Below are positions 27,001 to 35,500 of a DNA stretch of 64,000 nt, piece by piece. A program made the translations under genes and the position numbers. The first letter of the stretch is position 1, and every line of letters begins with the position of its first letter. Source of the stretch: Limnohabitans sp. T6-20 (GTDB lineage Bacteria; Pseudomonadota; Gammaproteobacteria; Burkholderiales; Burkholderiaceae_C). The notes under the pieces were generated by a model. That model was given only the letters and a program-made list of their open reading frames with translations, had not been told where the DNA came from and searched no databases. The stretch spans positions 682,001-746,000 of the forward strand of contig NZ_NERW01000002.1 of the NCBI RefSeq assembly GCF_003063505.1, given 5' to 3'.

Positions 27001-29381
27001 CGGGTATGGTCACGGGCCCAACTAACATTGTTGGCGCTGGCAGTATCGATGCGACAACAGGCGCTGTTATTACTGCGGGTTCTGGCAGCGCAACTGGAGG
27101 TACTTCTGGCATCAGCATTGATGGAAGAAAGATCACGGCCACAGGCAACCTCAATATCATGGGCGTTGCTGCAGGCACTGGAACTGGCATCGGCAGCAAC
27201 GCTGTCTTAACTGCAGATGGTGTGGTGAATTTAACGGGTAAGTCGGTTGGCGGAACAGGCTTAATATCTGCAGGTGCTGTGAAATCAAATAATGATGCTG
27301 TGAGCATCATAGGCACCAGCACTGGATCAACCGGTGGTAGTGGTTCTGATATTCAAGGAACGGTCACAGCTAACTCTAATATCAATTTAGAGGGTTACAG
27401 TGGAAATACAAATAACGTTCAAGGTTTACTTATTCGAAACGCTGTGAATTCAACTGCGGGTGATATCACTGTCAAAGGTGAAACCAAAGCCGCTTCGCAA
27501 CGTGCAGTAGCGATTACTGCTAACGGTGTCAATAATGGCAGTCTGAAAGTGGCTGATGGTAAAAATATCAACATCAATGCTAACACCCTGTTAATTAACA
27601 ACGTTCCCTCTACTTTTGTTGATGCTGGCCCCAATGGTTCGGTGAACATTAAAACGACAACAGCGGGCAATGAGATAAAGATTGGTTCCCCAGATGGGCC
27701 GAATGCAACGCTAGGTAGTCAAGTTCTAGGCATTGATAACGGTGAATTGAACCTAATTAAAGCAGGTAATTTGGTGATTGGTGATACAGCCAGTGCTGGC
27801 AAAATTAGTATTGCTGTAGCAACCACAACACAATCACAAACAGGCAATATCACCTTGCAAACGGGTGGCAATATTTCTGTTGATCAGGCGTTGACTGTCG
27901 CTGATACAAAAAATCTGACGCTTCAAGCCAAAGGGGATGTGACTATTGGAGCTGAGATTAAGCGAACTGGTACAGGTAACCTTGTGATCGCTGCGGGTCT
28001 TGGAAAAGCAGCTGGTGATGGTACTGTGGGGCAAGTTACAACGTCGAATTCGTTTGGCAAAATCACTAACGCCAGTGGCAAAACATATATTTACACAGGT
28101 AGCGTAGCTGGATCAGCCAAGATGAGTGATCTCAACAACGCATTCAATACGCTTTATTTAACAGCTTCTGGTGCTAACGCTCAAAACGCACAATCCAATA
28201 CAGCCACGGCTTTAGCTAACACTATTTCTGGCGGTGCCAATACGCAGGTGATGTACCGTGAAAAAATTGCGGTGGATTTGAGTGCTTCAGGAAATAGCCT
28301 AATCAATGCAGTGAAGGCCTATGGTGATGTTTCACAATCAACTGTTAATTCCGATGCACAAACTGCCCTCAAAGCCATCAATGCTGATAAGACATTAAGT
28401 TGGAGTCAAGCGGACAACACCTTTAACTTGAGTTCAGACAAGCTGGTTGACACTTTGCGTGTGGATGGTGCTGCGTTCAGCACGGCGCAAAAATTGAGAG
28501 CTGGTGGGACTGCTTACGGTACCACTTCTTCCACATACAGCGTGACGTCCTCTCGAGCGCTGCCAACTTTGACAATTAACCAAAAAGCACTGACTGGTTC
28601 GATTGCTCAAGGCAATACCACTTACGGTGATTCTTTGGTTGCCGGTACAGCCAGCTTCACCAACAAGGTTGGTAGCGATGTGGTGACTCCCGGCATTGTG
28701 ATCATCGCCACAGCGGGCAACACCAGTGGCAGCGGTAACCTCAATGCAGGCACATACGCAGGCATCCAGTCCGTGAGTGGATTGACCGGCGCTGACGCCG
28801 CCAACTACTCCTTCACCAACGTCAAAGGGGACTACAAGGTCGATCAACGTCAGTTGACCATCGCTCCCGGCTCCGTCGCCACCAAAACAGCCGACGGCAC
28901 AACCACTGCAACTGTGACCCCCGGCACGTTGAGCAATTTGGTGGGCACTGAAACCTTGGGTGTGGCGGCCACCGGCACGTTCAGTGACGCCAATGCGGGC
29001 AACAACAAAGCGGTCAACGCTTTCTACACCCTGCAAAACGGTGCCAATGGCGGGGTGGCCAGCAATTACATTTTGGCCCTGGGCAAGCCCGGCAACCCCG
29101 ATACGCGCATGACCGGCAACATCCTGGCCAGCGTGAACCCGGTCATCAACCCCACCCCATCGCCGGTGAACAATAATACGGGCAGTCGTGTGAGCGCGGT
29201 GTCTGGTTTTGGCGGCAGTGGCGCGGCGACTGGTGTGCTGGATGACAAACCCGTGACCGAGAGCCGCGAGGTGTGCTCCGACGTGTTCCCAGAAAATTGT
29301 GAATGCCAGCCCAGCGTAATCACGAGCATCGAGATCTGCTTTGCGCCCAAGCGCGTGGCTGCCACCAAGGAAGAAAAATGA
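24030..29381 (+). CDS. Two-partner secretion adhesin (filamentous haemagglutinin family), TpsA 1
   Basis: 1783 residues from the ATG at 24030, chosen because it begins the extended signal peptide region MNARSYKTVFSKRLGTLVAV. The hydrophobic export core ends near SLAWA. A haemagglutination-activity TPS domain follows (about 70-340: NQLNITQSTQRAAINW, NPNGVLFGKDGSVNAG, VETSAHLLAVD). The long middle (about 360-1540) is a beta-helix of many short repeats. Near the C-terminus are MBG/YDG-type beta domains (from about 1515), then a tail with CSDVFPENCEC and a fourth Cys eleven residues on. It overlaps the tpsB gene by ATGA. The middle is clearly more AT-rich than both ends. It has no CdiA-type toxin end, so an adhesin is more likely than a contact toxin. 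Confidence 0.92.
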   Translation: MNARSYKTVFSKRLGTLVAVGEHATSQGKANGAGSGGGAGGGAGASATLGYIAALTAGFAFVSLAWAAPANNALPTSGTVVQGAASMAQSANQLNITQSTQRAAINWQSFDIGSQARVQVYQPNAQSVLLNRVVGNTPSQIFGQMQANGHVILVNPNGVLFGKDGSVNAGGFTASTLNISDANFMAGNMVYERNGSTAGIVNQGNITTAPGGYVALLGATVSNEGSITTNGGSVVMGAGETIKVPVSGTGRIKLELTPAAINASVSNSGSIVTEGGQVYMQALALNRAAAQILQSGSVDTTGVQGGAVHLLADGGSIKVDGGITANSTGAGKKGGDIIIGRDEVTGVLAKSTDVSGSTIESKGGFVETSAHLLAVDGIKINAGTWLLDPDNIEITDAASASAGYSKISATAISTALNSTNVVINTTGSETGVSDNSAAAGDGNILVSAAITKTGTPATKLTLNADNGITVNQKISSTSGALDVEMTALGNAPLAANSQGITLNAAINTNGDVTLNGKTNNSGAASASNAIGVDIKSAAGITARNISITGKSESSFGIQSASLLNATDKVTLEGTSKNWVGVTTTGAITASNGLLSIKGTKGAATDASGYQGININSNLTGASVSLIGTSYGHYGVQVQNVTVKSTSGDVYIEGTGINTATTTGQNESSGTRIAGIVDAKAKATIKGTTSDAGLYQGLIISNQVKGASVEITGIASNHIGAAINNGAKVTASAGDVMINGTSNTNEGLGVGSQSSNGGTTITATNGSVSLTGTSNSSLIKSGTAGVRFWGKNSVTADKNINITGTVDTLANKSGVGVEFQRYPSATDLKTTTGDINITGTLTGGGGGSGVRMGESGWGAQAPMISAGGNFTLRGNNRGSNSNASPAISASGGMQVSAGGNIVVQAETNNAAVAAMSFYSGTALKLGVPDWGSALQANTSFITSKNVLIQANQGGIVFNNSIIPTLTSGVAPNLLTALTDIKGKNITIDNTGAGMVTGPTNIVGAGSIDATTGAVITAGSGSATGGTSGISIDGRKITATGNLNIMGVAAGTGTGIGSNAVLTADGVVNLTGKSVGGTGLISAGAVKSNNDAVSIIGTSTGSTGGSGSDIQGTVTANSNINLEGYSGNTNNVQGLLIRNAVNSTAGDITVKGETKAASQRAVAITANGVNNGSLKVADGKNININANTLLINNVPSTFVDAGPNGSVNIKTTTAGNEIKIGSPDGPNATLGSQVLGIDNGELNLIKAGNLVIGDTASAGKISIAVATTTQSQTGNITLQTGGNISVDQALTVADTKNLTLQAKGDVTIGAEIKRTGTGNLVIAAGLGKAAGDGTVGQVTTSNSFGKITNASGKTYIYTGSVAGSAKMSDLNNAFNTLYLTASGANAQNAQSNTATALANTISGGANTQVMYREKIAVDLSASGNSLINAVKAYGDVSQSTVNSDAQTALKAINADKTLSWSQADNTFNLSSDKLVDTLRVDGAAFSTAQKLRAGGTAYGTTSSTYSVTSSRALPTLTINQKALTGSIAQGNTTYGDSLVAGTASFTNKVGSDVVTPGIVIIATAGNTSGSGNLNAGTYAGIQSVSGLTGADAANYSFTNVKGDYKVDQRQLTIAPGSVATKTADGTTTATVTPGTLSNLVGTETLGVAATGTFSDANAGNNKAVNAFYTLQNGANGGVASNYILALGKPGNPDTRMTGNILASVNPVINPTPSPVNNNTGSRVSAVSGFGGSGAATGVLDDKPVTESREVCSDVFPENCECQPSVITSIEICFAPKRVAATKEEK

Positions 29382-31072
29382 AGAAGTTTGTATGGCGTGA
29401 TGTGACTTTGGCTTGCATGTGCGTGTTGGGCGCGGTGCCCGTGTGGGCACAGCAAGCACCAGCGGTGTCACCCGGGGTGAACCCCGGCACTTTGCTGCGC
29501 AACATCGAGTCGGCCCCCGTTCCGGCCAAGCCTGCCGACAAACCTGCCGTGACCGAGGCGGACGATTTGTCTGACCTGAAGGCGATCGACAAGTTGGTGC
29601 GGGTAGAGGTGCGCAATTTTGATGCTTTGGCCCCAGCCTTGAAGCTGTATTGGCAAGACAACATTGGCAAGCCGGTCTCGGTTGAGGCCTTGGCCCAGTT
29701 CAAGATTTGGGCCAACGACGAGGCCAAAGAGAGTGGCTTGTATGCCTTTGCCCAAACCGACTCCGAGCCGGGCGAGGGGGGCGATGTGCTGGTGGTGACC
29801 ATGGTGGTGCCGCGCATCAAGTCGGTTCGGGTGTTTGTGCCTGACGAAGATTTGGCCAAGCGTTATGAGGCCTTGTTGACCACCCGCTTTGCTAAAGACT
29901 TTGCGCCGGGCAACGTGGTCGACCCGAATGGTTTGGACCAGCGTCTGGAGGCGGCCAGCTACGATTTGCCCGTGAGCCTGGAGATCGTGATCCGCTCGGC
30001 CGGTCCCAACTTGGTGGATTTGGTGGTCAACGTGTCGGCTTTGCCTGCAGAGCCGGGCAAGCTGGCTAATGGTGTGGTGCAAATCAACAATTACGGCTTG
30101 AAGTCTTATGGTCGTCCCCAAGTCATGGGCATGGTGAGTGTGGGCGGCCTCACGCCCAATGCACTGTTGAGCCTGACGACCCAGGTGTCTGAAGGCGTGC
30201 GATATGGCCGTGCCGAATACGAAGGCCCGGTCGAGGCCTATGCCGGGCGTATGAAAATTTATGGCAGCCGCTCTGACAGCCACACCATTTTGGGGGGCGA
30301 CACAGCCAGTAAGGGCGTCTCGCAAGAGGTGGGCGCAGGCCTCACTCACATGTGGGGCAACTACAAAAGCTTCGTGTTCAAAACCGTGACCGAAATCGGT
30401 GGCCGCCAGACGATTTCTCATTTGGCGCTGGACGATTCCGAGACTGGCCGGGTCGAAGAAACGCAGTTGCGCTTGACGTGGTCGATGGACAACGAGCGCG
30501 TTGCCCGCGAGCCATCGCGCTTGGCCGTGACGGTGACAGCCGGTGAATACACGCGTTTGGGCGGCTCTGAGGCTTACAACGTGGAGACCGGCGGTTACGG
30601 CAAGTTGAACGTGTCCGGCCGCATGCAACGCAACTTGAGCCGTGACGGAAATTGGCAGTGGGTGGGCCGCTTCAATGCCCAGGCCGCCACCCGCACGCTG
30701 GACGGTTACAACCGCTTGGCGTTGGGCGGCGTGAACGGCGTGCGGGCTTACACCGCAGCCGACGGTGTGGGCGACCAAGGTGTGGTGGCTTCGCTGGAGC
30801 TGAACCGCCGCTTGTCGAGCAGCCAGATGGTCGGCGTGTTTTATGACGCCGGGGTGATTCGCCCCAACAAGGTCCATGTGGATGGGGGCTTCAACACAAC
30901 CTATAGCCTGCAAGCGGTGGGTGCGCAGTGGACGGGCAACTTGGGCCGCTGGTACTACAACGCCACTTTGGCCAAGGGCTTCGGCGGCTACAAGCTGGCC
31001 GAAGCAGGCCAGGTGACAGAGTCTCAACGCAACCCCTGGCGTTTGTCGGCAGCCCTGTCTTACGTGTTCTGA
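29378..31072 (+). CDS. TpsB outer-membrane transporter (ShlB/FhaC/HecB family)
   Basis: 564 residues from the ATG at 29378, which overlaps the upstream tpsA stop and has AAGGAAG as ribosome site. After a signal peptide (VLGAVPVWA) come POTRA-like segments (about 60-225), then a 16-strand beta-barrel. The family's conserved barrel loop is visible as GGVNGVRAYTAADGVGDQG (VRGY variant VRAY), and the protein ends with an aromatic strand (ALSYVF). It exports TpsA proteins from the periplasm to the surface. It is the only TpsB in the window and probably serves all three TpsA proteins. Confidence 0.92.
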   Translation: MKKFVWRDVTLACMCVLGAVPVWAQQAPAVSPGVNPGTLLRNIESAPVPAKPADKPAVTEADDLSDLKAIDKLVRVEVRNFDALAPALKLYWQDNIGKPVSVEALAQFKIWANDEAKESGLYAFAQTDSEPGEGGDVLVVTMVVPRIKSVRVFVPDEDLAKRYEALLTTRFAKDFAPGNVVDPNGLDQRLEAASYDLPVSLEIVIRSAGPNLVDLVVNVSALPAEPGKLANGVVQINNYGLKSYGRPQVMGMVSVGGLTPNALLSLTTQVSEGVRYGRAEYEGPVEAYAGRMKIYGSRSDSHTILGGDTASKGVSQEVGAGLTHMWGNYKSFVFKTVTEIGGRQTISHLALDDSETGRVEETQLRLTWSMDNERVAREPSRLAVTVTAGEYTRLGGSEAYNVETGGYGKLNVSGRMQRNLSRDGNWQWVGRFNAQAATRTLDGYNRLALGGVNGVRAYTAADGVGDQGVVASLELNRRLSSSQMVGVFYDAGVIRPNKVHVDGGFNTTYSLQAVGAQWTGNLGRWYYNATLAKGFGGYKLAEAGQVTESQRNPWRLSAALSYVF

Positions 31073-31097
31073 CGGGTTTTTCCCTCGCTCCTTCACC

Positions 31098-31126
31098 AGC
31101 CCGGCCAGTCCGGGCTTTTTCTTTTT
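31098..31126 (+). terminator. Rho-independent terminator after tpsB
   Basis: AGCCCGG (31098-31104), loop CCAGT and CCGGGCT (31110-31116), followed by TTTTTCTTTTT. It ends the tpsA1-tpsB transcript. Confidence 0.88.
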
Positions 31127-31130
31127 CTGA

Positions 31131-31282
31131 GTCATACCCGCGCATGCGGGTACCCACGGCAGCCGAAGGCATGGACCCCCGATCAAGTCGGGGGTGACGA
31201 GTCATGGGTCGGGGGTGACGATTCACAGGCTAGTCGGGGGGTGACGAGACCAGTGTCATACCCGCGCATGCGGGTATCCACG
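31131..31282. repeat. REP-like intergenic repeat cluster
   Basis: A 28-base unit holding CCCGCGCATGCGGG occurs at 31131-31158 and again at 31255-31282 with one mismatch. Between the copies, GTCGGGGGTGACGA is repeated at 31187-31200, 31208-31221 and 31233-31247 (the last with an extra G), and ACCCCCGA can pair with TCGGGGGT. This style of short palindromic intergenic element is common in proteobacterial chromosomes. Together with the AT-rich stretch to 31500 it fills the 428-base gap after tpsB; no gene is seen there. Confidence 0.75.
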
Positions 31283-31302
31283 TCAACCATCCATTTGCAT
31301 TA

Positions 31303-31393
31303 AATTCATGAATTCATCAAATAAACAAATTTAACTGAAATTAAGCGCTTTTTTTGCACTCAAATTGACAATATAGTTTGCAATATTGAATAT
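31303..31393 (+). promoter_or_regulatory. Candidate promoter of the second TpsA gene
   Basis: TTGACA at 31365-31370 and GAATAT at 31388-31393 with a 17-base spacer form a plausible sigma-70 promoter. The overlapping TGACAATATAGTTTGCA (31366-31382) recurs upstream of the third TpsA gene at almost the same distance from the ATG (118 versus 119 bases). CAATAT and ATATTG flank it as an imperfect palindrome. AATTCATGAATT at 31303-31314 is a perfect palindrome further upstream. Confidence 0.5.
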
Positions 31394-31500
31394 TTGCCAA
31401 TAAAATCAATAAAAGCGCTGTGAGTTGGCAGTTTGTCGTTATCTCAAGGCGTTCAGGCCGCCCATGAAATGGGCTGGCTCTTGTTGATGTCGAATTTTCA

Positions 31501-32545
31501 ATGAACGCGAACTGCTTTAAAACTGTCTTTTCAGAACGCTTGGGCTGCCTCATCGCCGTGGGAGAGCACGCCTGCAGCCAAGGCAAGTCCTCGGGCGAGT
31601 CGGCGTTTGGAAGTTCGTTTTTGGCCTCGGCGGGTGTGTTCACTGGGGCCTTGCTTTTGTCGCAAGTCTTTGTGGGCTTGGCCTGGGCGCAGCCCGCGGC
31701 CAATGCGCTGCCTACAGGCGGCGCTGTGGTGCAAGGTGCGGCCAGCATGGCCCAAAGCGCGAACCAGCTCAACATCACGCAGGCCAGCCAGCGTGCGGCC
31801 ATCAACTGGCAAAGCTTTGACATTGGCGCTGCTGCCAAAGTGAATGTGGTGCAGCCCAATGCGCAAGCGGTGCTGCTCAACCGCGTAGTGGGCCAAAGCC
31901 CGAGCCAAATCTTTGGCCAGCTTCAGGCCAATGGCCATGTGATTTTGGTCAACCCCAATGGCGTGCTGTTTGGCAAAGACGGCAGCGTGAACGCAGGCAG
32001 CTTCACCGCATCGACCTTGGGCATCACCGATGCCGATTTCATGGCGGGCAACATGGTTTACCAACGCAACGGCAGCACGGCCGGGGTGGTCAACCAGGGC
32101 ACGATTGAAGTGTCACCCGGCGGCTATGTGGCCTTGCTGGGTGCGAGCGTGAGCAACGAGGGCAAGATCATCGCGCCCAAAGGCGGTGTGGCATTGGGTG
32201 CTGCAGAGACCATCAAGGTGCCTCTCAGCGGCAGTGGCCGCATCAAGCTGGAACTGACGGCGGGCGACATCAACGCCAGCGTGAAAAACAGCGGCAGCAT
32301 TGTGTCGGAGGGCGGGCAGGTGTACATGCAGGCGCTGGCCTTGAACCGGGCGGCCGCGCAAGTGATTCAGAGCGGCAGCATCGACACGACGGGCGAGCAG
32401 GGCGGTGCGGTGCACCTGCTGGTCGACGGCGGCACCATCAAAGTGGATGGCAGCATCACGGCCAACAGCACGGGCACGGACGACAAGGGCCAAGTGCGCA
32501 AGGGGGGTGACATTGTCATCGGGCGCGATGAAGAGACGGGCGCAT
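31501..32545 (+). repeat. Long duplication, copy 1 (shared 5' end of TpsA 2 and TpsA 3)
   Basis: About 1.04 kb nearly identical to 38210-39270, apart from a small insertion after the signal region in the other copy. It encodes the signal peptide and TPS domain. Similarity falls off sharply after the sequence for GRDEETGAL. Confidence 0.85.
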
Positions 32546-35500
32546 TGGCGAAAGTAACAGACGTGAGTGGCGCATTGTTGGAGACTCAAAAAGGTTTTGT
32601 TGAAACCTCGGGCCATGATCTTAGAGTTGATGATCTTCAGGTCAAAGCGTCTAACTGGTTGCTTGACCCAGACAACATTGACATTACAGGCGACGCAACA
32701 GCTGCCACAACGGGTTATTCCAAGATCAAAGCCAGTGCTATTGTTGCGGCACTCAATGCTGGGACAAGTGTCACTGTTAGCACAACGGCAACATCCAGTG
32801 TTCATCAGCCTGCCTACTCAGACACGGCTGGCACGGGTGCAGGTGCCGCGGTTACTGGCGATGGCAATATTCTGGTTAACGCGGCCATCGTCAAGTCGGG
32901 TGCCAGTGATGCAAGCCTGACCCTGCTGGCCGACAACGGCATCACCGTGCACCAGCGCATTGGCAAAGCCAGCGCTGACATTACATCTACAGGTAAGCTG
33001 GATGTGACCTTGACAGCCAGTGGAAATGCGGCTGTTGCAACGGATAGTAGAGGTCTTGTACTTAACAGCTTCATTGATGCCAACGGTGGGGTGGTGACAA
33101 TTTCTGGCACCAACGTCAATACCAATGGCAGTAGCGTTGGCGTGACGTTCAACAACGGTTCGGGGATCACTGCAGGCTCTTATACCGTGCAAGGTGTTTC
33201 GACCTCAACCGCCCAGCAGAGCTATGGCGTGGGTATGTTTGGGACCGTGAAATTCAAATCCACGGGTGACAGCCTCATCAACGGTACATCGTTGGCTCAG
33301 AGCACTGCGATGACCTATGGCACCACAATCAGCGATGGTGCCAACGTTTCGTTTGATGCGGGTAATGCCGGTGGCAAGTTGGTCGTCAAAGGTTCCAATG
33401 CCGCCTGGGAGACAGGTTTGCGGATCAGTGCCGTCGGTGGATCGGCCACAGTGACGACAGATGGTCTTGTGACCTTGGGGGCCTTGGAGGCCAACTCTCA
33501 ATTTTCATTCCGTGCGGGCACAATCACCGCCAATTCTGGCTCCTTGACGCTATTTGGGCAAATGGCGGGTGGCGGCACTGCACTGTCCACTTATGACGGT
33601 TCCTCTATCACGGCCAACAATGGCACTTCAATCACGATGGAAGGCAAGATTACCGGCACCAATACAGGAACGGCGGTCGGCCTCGGTCAAAACAGTTCTT
33701 TGACGATGCAGGCGTTGCAAGGCACCGCAGCAAGTGCCGGTGACATCAAGATCACGGGCACGGCAACCAACGGCACGGGTGTCTATATCAAAAATGCCTC
33801 CAATACGACGTGGAGAGGCAGAAACATCGCGATCAATGGTCTAGTTAATACAGCTGTTGGCGGGACGGCATATGGCGTATTTTTTCAGCGCTATGCCAGC
33901 ATTCCGACTTTTATCGCAACAGGCAATATCAGTGTTGAAGGGACTGTTCAGGGGGCAGGCTCTGGAACTGGTTTGACCTTTGAAATCAGTGGTTGGGGTG
34001 GCCAAGCGACAAGCATGACAGCCAGTGGCGACATTACCTTGCGTGGTAACAACCGCGCATCCACTGCCAACACCCGCAATGCGGTTTACATCGCTTCTGG
34101 GCTTCAGGCTGTGGCAGGAGGGAACCTTGTTTTGCAGGGGGAAACCAATAACGCCGCAACAACAGCCATCAATGTTGTGTCGAATGCGGCCAGTTCATGG
34201 GGTACCTCTCTGTATGGCAACATGACACTGCAGGCAACCGGTAACGTTCTGGTGCAATCCAATCAAGGCAGCATTGTTCTTAGCAACCAATTGGCGAGCA
34301 CGTATACCAGTGGCGCTTTAACCACTGAAACCAAAATTACCGGTCACAACATCACCATCGACAACACCGGCGCCGGCATGGCGACGGGTGCTGGAACGGC
34401 TGTCACGGGCACCGGTGGCACTCAAGGTGCAACGCTGGGCTCAGGAAATATTGATGCAGCGACAGGCGTCATTACACGAGGGGCAGGCAAATCCACTTCC
34501 AGTACAGCGGGCGTCAGGTTGACAGATGGTCGTGCCATCACTGCCAAAAACAATATCAATATTTTTGGTGCAGGGACAACGGGTAACGGTGTTGAAATCA
34601 GTGGCGCTGCCGCGCTGTCTGCCAACGTGGCCGGATATACGGGCAATATCAATATTGCGGGCGAAAACACCAACGCCACTGTTGGGAATGCAGCCATCAA
34701 CATCAGCAATGCTTCTGCGACCATCACAGCACTCAACTACACCACCTTGACATCCAGTGGTGTTGGTTCCGGCACTTCTTTGGTCGCAGCAGGCAATATC
34801 ACCGTGGGTGGTGAATTGCAGGTGGAAAATCTTGCTGCGGGAACGATTTCCGGTGTGATCGGGGGCACGGGCATGCTCCGGAAAAGAGGAGGAACTGGTG
34901 CTGGTACCCTGACATTGACCGGTGAAAACACATACACCGGAGGCACCACGGCCAATGGTGGCATGTTGCAGGTGGGCAACGGCGGCACCACGGGCACATT
35001 GGGAGTAGGAGGCGCTATTTCGGTAGGGGCCGCACTGAGTTTCAAGCGTTCCAACACGCTGGAAATTTCTCAAAACATCAATGGTGTGGGGCAGATCAGT
35101 CAGATTGGGACTGGGACAACCATACTTAGCGGTACCAATAGCTACTCGGGTACAACGACTATTAGCTCGGGTGGACTCCAGATCGGTCATTCAGGAACAA
35201 CGGGAACTTTGGGGGCTGGCGCTGTAAGCGTCGCCAGTGGCGCGAACTTGTCATTCAAAAGATCGGGCACATGGACTGTTGCCAATGCCATCAGTGGTGC
35301 AGGTAATTTGACGCAAGAGGGTTCGGGAACCACTGTTTTGACTGGCGCCAACATTTACACAGGCACGACCACCATCAGTGCCGGTGCCTTGCAAATCGGT
35401 GATGGAGGAACCAGTGGTGCATTGGGTTTGGGTGCTGTGGTCAACAATGCCAGTCTGATTTTCAATCGTTCAAACGCTTTGACAATCGCCAATGCGATCA

